Assembly: GCA_022385805.1 (NCBI GenBank)
Contig: MU277696.1
Span: 1-64,000 of the forward strand
Origin: Pilatotrama ljubarskyi
Taxonomy: Eukaryota > Basidiomycota > Agaricomycetes > Polyporales > Polyporaceae
DNA: 64,000 bases
Direction: 5' to 3'
In this document: in pieces, positions 14,172 to 25,024 of the stretch
Position numbering within the stretch: the stretch's first letter is position 1
How the letters are laid out: every line of letters starts with the position of its first letter
The notes under the pieces: model-generated
Databases searched by the model: none
The model's input: the letters and a program-made list of their open reading frames with translations, nothing else
Told to the model about the DNA's origin: nothing
Made by a program: the position numbers and the translations under genes

Positions 14172-14472
14172 CATGTCTACTCATGTCCGACCTGTTCTCT
14201 CATGTTCGAGAGCCGAGGCCAAAATGAGAACGCTCATGGATGACGTCGGGTCAGACAGACGGGCCACGGCTCGGCGGGAGTCATGCAAACGTGCAAGACG
14301 GGACGGTATGTGGCGGGAGATATATCAACAGAGCTGAAATGCGGACACCGGCGTTGTTGCCAAGCGATGTCTGGGACGGGCTCGGAAAGGAATCACAAAC
14401 CTCAATGGCGCGAGACTGATCGAATATTCTTACGCGGGATTCAAGCGCAAGCCAGGATGACAGGCTGCAAAA

Positions 14473-14558
14473 TGGACATGTCCGGGATTGAACCGGACCC
14501 CTCTCGCAAGCGTTTTAAGATGCTAAGCGAGCGTGATAACCAACTACACCACATGCCC
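14473..14558 (-). tRNA. tRNA-Ala (AGC) with 12-nt intron
   Basis: The minus-strand sequence folds as a full cloverleaf. The acceptor stem GGGCATG pairs with CATGTCC (one G-U), the discriminator is A, and a D-arm with AGTTGGTTATCAC is present. The anticodon stem is CTCGC/GCGAG and the T-arm is TCCGG-TTCAATC-CCGGA. The anticodon AGC is at 14522-14524. A 12-nt intron (14509-14520) sits one base 3' of the anticodon, the canonical place for nuclear introns. A-box and B-box promoters are internal and intact. It lies between two MITEs. Confidence 0.93.
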
Positions 14559-14591
14559 CTGTATTAGTCGTCACCACAATTGTGATCGATA

Positions 14592-15033
14592 GTGGATGAC
14601 TTCCCGTAAGGATTTAGAGACGTCTCCAAATCTCTAAACCTCTCTAAGCGCCGTGGAGCTCACCGAAATGGCAGGTCTGCCGAGATACCGAGCGAGATTT
14701 AAAGTCCGCAGGTGGGGCCGGCGAGCTGCGGACTAGAGAAGCGCCCAACATCTGGAAGGGGGGGTCGACCCCCCCTTCTAAACCTCCGGCGACGCTCTAA
14801 ACTGCTCTAAACGAGCTAAAAGGGAAGGCGCAAGCACATAAGAGGAAGGTAGCCACCTGGGCCATCAGCGGTACATTCCATTTGCGTCGCCCCGGAGCAG
14901 CTGAAGCTGCACATTCCCGGCGCTCAAGGCTGGGCAGCAGGTGGGGCCAATTTGAAGCTCCGCTTGTATCTCGCAAGGATCTAAAGTTTAGAGATTTAGA
15001 GACGTCTCTAAATCCTTACGGGAAGTCATCCAG
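14592..15033. mobile_element. MITE with ~49-bp terminal inverted repeats and TA duplication, 442 bp
   Basis: Both ends carry nearly identical inverted repeats of about 49 bp beginning (G/C)TGGATGACTTCCCGTAAG and running through AGAGACGTCTC to a CTCTAAAC word, with only about two or three mismatches. The element is flanked by TA on each side (14590-14591 and 15034-15035). The near-identity of the arms suggests a fairly recent insertion. Inside is a perfect 24-bp palindrome at 14755-14778 (seven G, TCGA, seven C). The arm itself contains a palindrome centred on GACGTC. There is no coding capacity. A TA target fits Tc1/mariner-like or related elements, but the ends do not give a firm superfamily. 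Confidence 0.75.
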
Positions 15034-15035
15034 TA

Positions 15036-15976
15036 TGACAGAAAACGGATGGCTGTGCGGCCACCTGCTTTGGCAATCCACCAAGTTCAACGCCTCCAGC
15101 CAGCATTGAAGTGGGCAGGGATGGGGAGTTCATACAAGCATGGCAATATCCTTCAAGTACTTTTAGCCGGCTGTGACATACTCCACTATGGAGAAGACCA
15201 TCAAGTGGCGAAGTAAACTAGTTCACCAGGAGGCTACGTGTGAGATGAACTCAGTTCGGAAGGCGGAAGTACGTTCAGAGCTCGAGTCCATTTGCTACCG
15301 CAGCAAGCTGTTTGTGGCAGAAGACAGCTGACAGGAGCCTAGTTCATGACATGGCGAACATGATGAGAGCTGTTACGATAGCTTTCCCCTTGAGATTGCT
15401 CCACCTACATGAGAAATCCGAGTCGGAATATGGCTCTTCGATAAACCGTAATGTGAGGCATAGGTTTGAGGTCTATGCTATATGCTTCCGATTGGGGAGC
15501 CCAGCTTGAAGGTCAGCAACTTGACATGAGTGCATCTCAGGCTTGGTTTGTGTAGGGTGTTCGCTTACCGGTGCGGCAATGCCACGAATCACCCGTACAT
15601 CCCAAGAATCGCGCTTACCGCCGTTTCAGAGGCCGATTCGGACTCTGTGACGAAGCATATCGAATGGTAGCGGTACAACCGTCTTGATATCAACTGTGAT
15701 GTACGGAGCTCAACTGCGTAGTTCCTCCATGTAGAAGTGGCATCATCATAACTCATGTGAAGAGCGGGAGACCTTATGCTTCAAGATGGCCCCTGCTGAG
15801 GCTGTTGGTACTGCACGGCGACTCCTGCAGTGTCACTCTGTGATGCACGATTCGTCGCACGAACATGAGTGAACGGTAGGTTGAACGGTATTATGTAAAA
15901 AATGCAAAGCCGGCAATACGATAGATAGACTTTCAAGACCGCAGACCGATTGTCGTAACGATACGATCCAAAACGA
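15036..15976. other. Intergenic, nothing recognised
   Basis: Non-coding stretch between the TA-flanked MITE and the second tRNA-Ala copy. No inverted repeat, RNA gene or protein-like frame could be supported. Confidence 0.5.
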
Positions 15977-16060
15977 TGGACATGTCCGGGATTGAACCGG
16001 ACCCCTCTCGCAGGGGTATGCTCTGAAAGAGACATGCTAAGCGAGCTACACCACATGCCC
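15977..16060 (-). pseudogene. tRNA-Ala (AGC) copy lacking the D-arm, with 22-nt intron
   Basis: Acceptor stem, anticodon stem, T-arm and anticodon AGC (16036-16038) match the intact tRNA-Ala at 14473-14558. The 12 nt TTGGTTATCACG, covering most of the D-loop and the 3' side of the D-stem, are missing. The anticodon-loop intron is longer and different in sequence (22 nt, 16013-16034). The loss removes the 3' half of the pol III A-box, while the B-box GGTTCAATCCC stays. Most likely this is a tRNA pseudogene; a functional D-armless nuclear tRNA would be exceptional. Confidence 0.75.
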
Positions 16061-16175
16061 ATTGCGAGCACACGACTCCTGGCCACAAGGGAGGCGGGGC
16101 GGCGCTTCCCCAACCCGCCGAGTGAGCGAAATGCCTTTCTGTGGCAATACGCTGCTTGCGCGGAACCACAAAAAT

Positions 16176-16199
16176 GTCCCCTTCGGGGTGACATACGAA

Positions 16200-16230
<31 letters not shown>

Positions 16231-16295
16231 GGCCCCTGCACAAGGATGACACGCTTTCCCGGAGTGGTAGACCTACGGGTCTCAATATTTATTTT
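16176..16295 (+). ncRNA. U6 spliceosomal snRNA
   Basis: The gene begins with the 5' stem-loop GTCCCCTTCGGGG. It then has AAATTGGAACGATACAGAGA containing the ACAGAGA box that pairs with 5' splice sites, the AGC catalytic triad in GATTAGCATGG, and CCCCTGCACAAGGATGACAC of the internal stem-loop, nearly identical to animal U6. No intron interrupts the catalytic core, unlike some basidiomycete and fission-yeast U6 genes. A TTTT run at 16292-16295 and a longer T run at 16300-16305 are likely pol III terminators. The tail after ACACGC (about 40 nt) is longer than usual. It lies divergent to the tRNA-Ala copy, 115 bp away. Confidence 0.93.
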
Positions 16296-16669
16296 GCCGT
16301 TTTTTCGTACACGTCCGCACAACGTCCGCATCATGCGATGATCCCAAGTCAGCTGTCGCGTGAGGTCGGCCAGGGAGAGTGACACTTCATAGTGCTCGCA
16401 TATACGGGCTGTATACTGTATGGCTGCGCTGCACTGCCCAGAGCCTCTGTCGGTCGAACGGCGCTTGCAGATAGAGCAGTCCTTCTCGCAGTCCTCTGAG
16501 ATACAAGAAGTTCCTTCTATGCGTCAAGGATCTACCCAAGCAATCGATACACGAGAACAAGCTGCGACACACGACCAAGCACGGACGCTGGCTCTATAGT
16601 CTACAATGCACTCGCTCCGGGCGCGCGATGGTCGTACACCCCCACCCGCCTCCCAACAGCTCGAACAGC

Positions 16670-18932
16670 TCACTGCTTCTCCTCCTTGATGTCCTCCACC
16701 TCTTCCGCGGGTGTCGCCGGGAGCCCGGCGGTGGCGGCGGTCTTGCCCTCGAGGCGCGCCTGCTCGGCCTGCTCCTTCATGCGGCGGAAGTTCTCCTCCT
16801 CGTCCCACACGAACGGGTTCTTGCTCATGAACAGGTAGTCCATCTCCTCGAGCGTGCGGTTCGCGGTCTCGGGGTAGAACGCCCACACGAGCGGGATGCT
16901 GAGGAAGTTGATCGCGCCAAAGACGTGCAGCGTGTTCTCGCCGATGCGGTTGAACATGACCGGGTTGAGGAGCGTGAGCCAGCCGTTCCCTACAGACGCA
17001 CGCGGGTAAGCAGGGAAGCGCGGGTGCGAAGAGTCAATCGCTACTACGCACCGATCGACCAGCCAACGACGCCGAACGCGTTGCCCTTCGCACGGACCTC
17101 GAGCGGGAAAGTCTCGGTCGGGTACACCCAGGGGATGGTGAGCCACGTCGCGCCGAAGATAGCCGTGTACATGAACACGAAGAGCGCCGCAGCACCACCA
17201 TACTGGGTCGACTTCTCGGGGTGATCCTTGAGCAGGCGAGCAAACGCGCCGGCCAGGATGAGGGAGATGCCCTGGCCAACTGCGCCCCACCAGAGGCCAA
17301 TGCGACGGCCGAGGCGGTCGATGGTGACGACCGCGAGTAGAGTACTCAACATGTACGTAATCTGTGATATGGCGGGGGAGGACGATAGTCAGGAGACGTG
17401 TTTGGCGACATGCGAGTATTCAGATGGGTACGTACATCGTTCAGGCCGGACAGCCATTGAGACTTGCGAGCGCCGTAGCCAGCTTCCGCGAAGATCGTCG
17501 GGGCATAGACCGTGATAGCCGCGATACCAACCCACCTGTCAAGTTTGACTCGGTCAGTAACGATGCGTGATGAGAGGTCAGGATGCACACGCACTCCTGG
17601 ACGATCTGCAGCCAGATAGACAACTGCACACGACGTGCGATGTGGAGGCCGCCATCGTTCCGTCCGAAGAACATCGACAGGTACGAATTGCGGCTCGCAT
17701 GCTCCTTCTCGAGAGCGACCGTCTCGATGATGTCCTCGTACTCGCGCACGGCCTGAGGCGCCTCAATGTTGCCGTCCTCGGAGCGCAGACGGCCGAGAAT
17801 TTCGCGCGCCTCTGCGTTGCGGCCCATTTTGATGAGCCACCGGGGTGACTCTGCGTGCCGGTCAGCACCAAATGCAAAGTTTCGAAGGGGTACTTCGATA
17901 CATACCCGGCATCACAGGAAGGCAGGCCTGCGTAAAGTTGGACCGTGAGTAGCAGCATACGTCATGCACTGAATGGAACGCACCATGAACGCGAGCACCG
18001 GGAGAATCTGGAAGGCAATCGGGAACTGGAAATTCGCCGAGGGGGTTAAGTCGCGTTCGCCGTAGAGTTTACTGTGACTTGTATTACGTACCCTCCACCG
18101 CACTTGGGACGTGCCATCCCCAATGAAGCCCAGCCCGAACTCCAGCCAATAGGCCACGACGACGCCGAAGATATTGAGTGTGAATTCGCTAGCGATGAAA
18201 GCGCCCCTGGAAGTGTGGGTCGCCACTTCCGCGCTCCAGACGGGGACAATGGCGTTCAAGTAGCCAGTGCCGATGCCGTTAATGATGCGAGCGCAGCACA
18301 TCCTGCCCCAACGTCAGTCGGAGGCAGACCGAACCGGCGGGGGACACGCACCATGCGATGTTCTGAGCCGAGCATTGTAGCGCTGCACCAAAGAGTACCC
18401 AAATGCTGCCGAGAATCATAGTCTTGATACGTCCAATCCTGCGGCGCGGAGTGTGAGCGAGGGCTCTACAACTGAAATGAAACGCAGGGCGCACCTATCT
18501 CCGAGCACACCTCCCATGAGGCAGCCAAGGAGCGTCCCGAGGTAGTAGATGCAGACAATCCCACCCTGCCGGGTGGGCTCCGTGATAGTTGCCACATAGC
18601 CCTCTGAGGGACCTTCGTACCTACAGAAGATGCATGTTCAGCGAACATAGACAGACGCAATATCGGGGCAGAACGTACTTGGAATATCCTAACTTCATGA
18701 CCCGAACGTAGTCGGGGGAGGTGTTAACACCTACATATGATGTCAACAAAATAGCCGACAAACGCGAATGAACATGTGGACGTGCCTCCCATCATGCCCT
18801 GGTCATAGCCAAAGCTGTACGTTGTGAGCACGCGATAGAGGGAATAGGAGGATTGAGGACGTACAAGAAGATCGCCAGTCCTGCGACGGCGTTGATGGTA
18901 TAATACAGCTTTCTCCCTGCAAGCTTGGACAT
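16670..18932 (-). CDS. Sugar porter family MFS transporter
   Basis: A hexose- or disaccharide-type sugar transporter of the fungal plasma membrane. The start at 18932 gives MSKLAGRKLYYTINAVAGLA. An intron (donor gtacgtcc) joins IF to FFGYDQGMMGGTS, the canonical first-helix motif. Next come GRIKTMILGSIWVLFGAALQ, ARIINGIGTGYLNAIVPVW, the loop motif ESPRWLIKMGRN, then WVGIAAITVYAPTIF, VVTIDRLGRRIGLWWGAVGQ (the second GRR motif) and WLTIPWVYPTETFPLEVRAK. The last exon has FYPETANRTLEEMDYLF, the family C-terminal signature, and a charged cytosolic tail ending EEVEDIKEEKQ at 16670. All motifs needed for transport are present. Length is about 520 residues, as usual. The sugar specificity cannot be read from sequence. 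Confidence 0.92.
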
Positions 18933-19961
18933 CTTGCGCTGGTCTGCCGCTCGACTCGGAAGAGGTGACAAGCAGGAGAGATGAGTACCCAGAGGAGAGC
19001 ACGAGAGTGTGAAGCTCGGTCTGGTCGATTTATATCGCGCCGTCGAGCGATCGAGATGTCGAGCGGTCGGGGGGGATTGTCAAAGAGTGAAGAGGGCGGG
19101 AAGGATCCTGGAAGGCAAATCCCTCTGCCGAGCTCGTCGCTGCCGCTCATGGCCAACTCCATAGGCAGCAGATTCGCGTCGCAAGTGTCTTGTGATCACG
19201 GTTCTGCCCCTTCGCGCGCCGTCATCGAAGGTAGAAGCATCCCCGGACCGTCTTTCCGGAAGACAATTTACACGACGGGGGTGGGGCCCCAGATCAGCAG
19301 CGAGCAGAGAGGCAGAAGCGGGGGACTCACGATCACAGCGTGGCGGAAGATAGTTCCGTAGCGGGGTCGGGAGCGCGCCCTATGAGCGTCGCGACGCCGC
19401 CGTGAGGTCTCGAGGACAGCAAAACATTGGGGAGTGAGTCCATGAGTCGGTCGACAGGGGTGATGAGCAGTTATCTATCAGTTGCTGGAAAACCGCGATG
19501 GTCATATGTTCTGCGAATGTCTGACCTGGAAGACAGCGGTAGCGTACTTTAGCGTTGCAGCTTCGAGACTCGAGTCAACCGTGGTGGCGCAGGGACATTG
19601 TGCAGATGACGCTGCGCTCAATTTTGCGGAACAGTTCACCCGCTGGTCCGTACCTCCGCCTACGCCGGAGAGGTAAGTAGAGGCGGGCAAATTTCCATGG
19701 AGCGACTCGGGAGCGTGAGGGCACTCATGTCTGGAGTTCGTGGACTTCTCAAGCTACTCTCTAGGGCGCGCCGTTCGATAAGCTGAGTGAGCAGGTCCTG
19801 GCATCCTGCGCACCTTTGTACGTACTCCCTGCGAGAGACACGTAGTGGAGTTGAAGGCAGAGGGACCCGGGGGAGAGCCGTGCCAGGCGCCTTCAGTGAC
19901 CGTCGATGGACGCTTCCTGGCGGGGATGTTTTCGATTCGAACGCCCTGATCGACAGGCGTC
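18933..19961. other. Intergenic, upstream of sugar transporter
   Basis: Probable promoter of the sugar transporter gene on the minus strand. A TTTATATCGC stretch near 19030-19038 lies about 100 bp upstream of the start and could be TATA-like. Nothing else was recognised. Confidence 0.45.
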
Positions 19962-19964
19962 TAA

Positions 19965-20147
19965 GGGCCTGGTCGGCTGGCAGCGATCAACTGATCACTC
20001 CTGCCAAAAAAGGCTCACTAGTGAGCGCTTAGAGGGGGGAAAGCGAGCGCTTAGAAGAGGAGAGTGAGCGCTTGCTCGAGTTTTCCAGTGGGAGCCACCG
20101 GTCACGATCACTAGTGATCTCTTGATCACTGCCAGCCGACCAGGCCC
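19965..20147. mobile_element. PIF/Harbinger (Tourist-like) MITE, 183 bp
   Basis: A non-coding element with terminal inverted repeats of about 35 bp starting GGGCCTGGTCGGCTGGCAG and continuing with a GTGATCA-type word. The arms differ at a few positions. It is flanked by the 3-bp duplication TAA (19962-19964 and 20148-20150). TWA targets and GGGCC-type ends are diagnostic of PIF/Harbinger, and the first bases resemble plant Tourist elements. The interior has three spaced copies of GAGCGCTT (about 20023, 20045 and 20068). There is no coding capacity. Confidence 0.87.
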
Positions 20148-20150
20148 TAA

Positions 20151-23100
20151 TAAGTGGGACTGCTCACCGGCCCCGTCGGCCCGCCTCCGCTAGTTTGCCG
20201 GTTGGCTTCGCCGTCGCCGCGTCGCCTCGCGTTGACCTTGTACGCTACTGCACTAGTCGTCCTCACCATCTCCGTCTCCGAGCTCATCACCGCGCAGTCC
20301 CCGCTCTAGCGTACCGCTGGGAAGTGCTCCGGTCATACTGTACTGTATGCAGTGCTTGTCCACCAAACTTGTGCCATCATAGCTACGCCTTCGTAAACTA
20401 AGCGTGGAACGTGCAGGCTCTGCCTCCTCATCACATAATCTTTAGAGAGCGGCCTCAATCTCTACCGAGCCTGCAGCTGTAACGATTGAGTAAATTGACG
20501 TACCTCTGCATATTGGATGGGAGTCTCTACAACGTGGGCAGGTGAGAGAACACGCTCTGCGCATCCTTGCTCTTCGATCTAATGGCATTCCTCCAAGCAA
20601 GCAACGCCGAAGATGATCATCCCTCAAACTCAAATAGAGGCCAAAATTATACACCTCTCTACGGAACACCGACGATTTGAGCGAGGCCATGACTTTGCAT
20701 TCAATCGGCAGGACTCTGCTATGTGCTCCCGTTCATGAGACATCATTGGAGTTCACGGAGCTTGCTCAAATTCTACTTTCTGTCCTATCTCATGGTCGAT
20801 CAAAGCCCCCGTTGATCGAGAGGAGGTGGCCTACAGCACTTCAACAAGTACCCTCACCTCCAATCGGTAGGGACATTGAGGGTGTGTTACAGCATGCTTG
20901 ATGTATGCAGCCGTCAGTGAATCGGTAGCCTGTGAAGGAGGGATTGTGAGTCGCAATCATCACCGCAGGTTGAGCGGTGTACTCATACCTCTAGCCAGCT
21001 GAGCATAAGCACCCATGGCCGCCTTGCATATCGTATATCCACCCGGCAGGTATGCTTGTCGAGTTGTCGCTGTAACTGCTGAGTGGGAGCAGGCTGACCG
21101 ATTGCAGGACCCAACAGGTTATGAACGGCGCGCATTCAAGCACCCCCTCCCTTCTGTATAGATCGTCGTCCACCCATCACTGAGCAACTATCACCGATGC
21201 AATGTATGTGTTCAAACACTTAGCGTCATTGCCCACGCCGGCGGAGAGCAGGCATTGACCCTGAAGATGTCGATCCTGGGAGCTGCACTCCCGAACAGTC
21301 CATATGTGTTGCTCGTTCCTGTATCTCCTTCCTGCGCCACCGCACCAAAAGGTCACGATCCCCCTCATCTGACGTCTTCAGAAGCTCCCACTATCGCTCA
21401 CACTGCTTCTCCCACTCAGCGCATCCAGCTAACAGCCACTAGTCCTCCGCTCGACGAGCACGAACTATTCTCACCCCGTCAGCACTCACGGTATCTCCGG
21501 CGTTTCTGCGCTCTGCGAGCAGACGATCGCCCGAGCGAAGAGCTCACGTCTGTGCCGCATTCGAATCGTGGCGACACGGAGCGGCTCGAGTCGACGCATC
21601 ATGCATCGTGCCCACGCTCCCAGGGTCCTGTCCCTTCCAGCGTCCAACTTCGTCAGCGAACAGCGAATGGGCACCGCTCATCCCGTGTGCGTGCGACCGT
21701 AAATGGATATGCCTTCTCCGCAGAGCCCGCGCCTTTCTCGCGGGAAGGATCCCCCGTTACGTCGACCCTCCAACGCACGCGATGGATCTCTAGCTTTCGG
21801 TGTGGCGAAAACACCAGTCCGTGCTGCTTCCCCTCCCACCCGGATGCGCTACCGCGACCCAAGGACGCGGGCCTATTCAGTCACTGCCGCCCAGGAAGCC
21901 AGCGCAAGCTCAGGCGGTGCCTTGGGAGCTCCTCGCGGTCATAGCGTGCTGGTCTTTATGAAACTATCTCTCGTAGCCCCGGACGAAACGCACCTCAACG
22001 AGGCTCGCCGGGTCGCGGCGGCCCCCTTCTAGGGGCATATGGTCTGTCCTTGCTATCTGCGTTGGTTCCGCCGGACTCCTCGCAGCTGTCTGGTGATGCA
22101 GCCCTCGCCGGCGTGGGTCTCGCGTTCTCTGTACCCCCTAGGACGCCCACAATTCGAACGGGGCGGTTCGCCAGAGGCCCTGTGCTGTCCGACTTCGTAC
22201 TAGCCGTGGCGTCTGTGCGCTGCCTCGTTCCTCTGTCGTGCGTCCTCCGGCGGACTCGATGCTGATCTCGCTCCCCGGATCTCGTCAAGGCTGCGTGTGC
22301 GCGATGAGATCCAACGATCCCCCTCCCACACGTGATAATCTCGCGTAGATACACGCGTGCTGAGCAGCGCATACACAAAGGCGTCCTCGGGATCGCGCAC
22401 AATCAAGGTTGCCAGCTCGACGGGGCGGGCGCCGTCGGATCTCCCATCGCGTTCCTCAACCTTGTTCCAAAGACAATGTCGTGCTGCACGCACGCTACCG
22501 CCGCGCTTTGCGTGGAGCAGCGAGCGCGCTAGCGGTGGCCTGTGCCACCCGAAGGCCCGTCGCGGTGCGGACAGAGCTCAGGCGAAGCCGCAAGCAGGCG
22601 CGAAGCCGCCCCGCGTTGAATGAACAGCCTCTCACAGTGCCGTTCTTAGCTATCGGACGCGGGCTTCTTTTCTGATCATGCCCCCCCGCGGCTCGCCTGG
22701 CGAGCCGTCTGTCCGCTGCGGCTCGTATGTGGGATCGAAGCTGGCTGTTCCGCTTGGCGGCCGTGATCATGTGTCGCGCCCCGCTGCATCCCCTTCCCCG
22801 CGGCCCTGCAGAAAGTTGGATTCCCGTTACGCACTGGGTAGGTGCTGTACTGCACTGCGTCTCGAGCGGTGAGTGGTCCTCGCCTCTCCGCCTTTCGCCA
22901 CTCCAGCTTACTCCAGACGGGGCTTCGGCGCGAACCAGCTGATGGCGTCTGAGCCCTTCGGTGGACGTCCGGGGTCCTGGCATTGTGTGACAGGATTTCC
23001 AGGGAACGTGCAACTATTGCTCGACGTATCGGGTTCCAGACCCTAGCAATTGGTGCACTCTTCTGGCCATCAAACCGCCGGGACGCCATCGAGCCTCCGA

Positions 23101-25024
23101 GCAGAAGAGAACGTGCAGAAGGTGAGTGCCGTGTGCGGAACTACGTTAACGCCTTCGTCGGAGAACGTCCCTATTAGATTCGTGGGGAGCGCGGATTGGA
23201 ACGCGTAGACATCCTCTCCGCCGTTAATATACGGACGTGCATGCGTGCGAGGAGCATTCGAGCAAGCTCGTCGAGGCGCATGGTGCCTATGGAAGCATCT
23301 GAAGTGTTCGCTTATTGAGAAGCACTTGTCGAAGTCGCGGAGGGTGCTTACTGCCAGGGTGTTCTCGCATACGCCGAGTCTGGAAGCACACGGAAGGTCT
23401 TGGTTTCCCTTCGCTGCGCAAGGGGTTAGGGAGAGCGAGTGGCTCTCCTTACCTCCTTCGGAGTGAAGCTCTGTATCGTATGCACCAAAGCGGGGTCGAC
23501 AGCCTGTGCTGTTCAATGCCTGTCATTGTCGCCCTTTCATTGGAGCAAGCGAGGGCGATGATGATAATTCTCTGACATGCGCTTGACGCCGTCGACCTGG
23601 CACTGAGTCCTAAACATACACGACAGGTACCGCAAGCATACAAACGAGGACCCACGCGAGAACCTTTGTCAGAGCGTGTCTTACCGGGCCATGTCAAAGT
23701 CATACGAGCCGAACGACCTGCGTCGTATTTGCAAGTCGAGTCACGCTGGGTATACTCGTCCAAAACGATGTGTTGCAACGGGGACCCCGGAAAGGGAGTG
23801 TCAACGTCCGAGTCGTGCGGCGGGGCCATCTTCCCCAACTTCGGATTACGGCTTAGCGGCGACGCCTCCATGATTGGTCTCGGGAACAGCCAGAGACGAA
23901 GCCGTGGACTGATCAGAATGCGCTGCGTGTCGCTGTGGGCAGAGGGCACCGGTAGGAAAGACTGCTATATTTGGTAGGAGACTTATGGCGCCATCGGCCT
24001 TGAGGCAGCCTGCGGCGCGTCCTCTGCAGGCCTCGGCGTCTCGTGACGGGACGGTGAGCTGTGTCAGCGATTGTTCTCTCCTTCATGCGTTCTCTGACGA
24101 CCTTCCAGGGGGAGCGGCAGGAGGGAGACGATAACCGGGTCAACGGTGGTGGCGCTCTACACGCTGCTACACGGTACGAAGGCTGTGGGGAGCGGAGTTG
24201 AGAGTGAGTGCGCCTGCGTTGTGGCGAATGCAGCAAGTATGTACAGCGAGGGCTGGGAGTGGCTGAGAGTCGGACTGCTAGAATTTCAGGATGGTTGGGA
24301 AGACGGCCGGCAGCGGGTTCATCAATCAAGGGGGACGGCTTCTGCACGACGAAGGTGCAGTGGCGAGCTCGGCAGTGATGGCAGTCGTGGTGAGTACACG
24401 TACAGTGCGCCCGTGCCGGTGGTTCTGGGACGTACGGAGTGTGGAGGAGGAGGAGGCGAGGAGGGCGTTTGGCGGGACTGAATGGGCTGCATCTGGCTGG
24501 TGAATCTGTGTTCGCATGCAGAGCGCGGGCGCATTCTGTGCAGCGGCAAGAGGCCTGGGGAGGAGCCGTGGAACGGTGTCGGAACTGCTGAAACGGGGCT
24601 AGTGCGAGCGCTGGGGACGACCGGGGCGACGTCGGCGGAAAATGGTGCCTTTCATTGGGACCGCATGCTGCGAAGGCCGAAAGAGTAATCATTGTCCGGC
24701 ACACGTGTATTCTCCCCGTTTAGGCACGCAGTCACGGCCGGAGCGTCGGAACGGAGTGCGGGGTAAGCAGCGTTTGTTATCCCGAGCCCTAAGCCCTGTT
24801 TACGGGGTAACAAACCGAGTAAAGGCGAGAAACGTGGCTTTATTGAGGATTACTGTATGCCGGGCGTTCGTGAACGTTCCTGTGACAGTGGCAGCGACCG
24901 ACTGAGCAGAGCAGGCGGTGTCCGCCGCTGGCGCTCGCTCGGCTACTCTCCCCTATAACCGCACTCTCTGATCCAGCTGCTATCTCTGTTTCTCTCCTCC
25001 TCGTCCCTCGCGAACGCCCGGTCC
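20151..25024. other. Gene-poor stretch upstream of the GATA factor
   Basis: No gene could be supported in this 4.9-kb stretch. Open frames at 21255-21944 (plus, 229 codons), 21703-22032 (plus) and 23913-24704 (minus, 263 codons) are proline/arginine/serine-rich, overlap each other in different frames and show no family motif or convincing splice pattern. The right-most kilobase is likely the promoter and 5' UTR of the GATA factor. GATA-type words (TTATC near 24778, GATAG complement near 24981) lie close to its start. Confidence 0.45.

Noticed and set aside
20442..20690. 82-codon minus-strand frame with a CPRC motif
   Set aside because: A single CxxC pair in a short frame, with no partner exon.
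21255..22032. Overlapping plus-strand frames of 229 and 109 codons
   Set aside because: Ser/Pro/Arg-rich, no motif, no consistent splice pattern and no promoter signal; could be a small unknown gene, but support is too weak.
23913..24704. 263-codon minus-strand frame
   Set aside because: Low-complexity Pro/Ser/Arg/His composition in the GATA gene promoter, with no homology.
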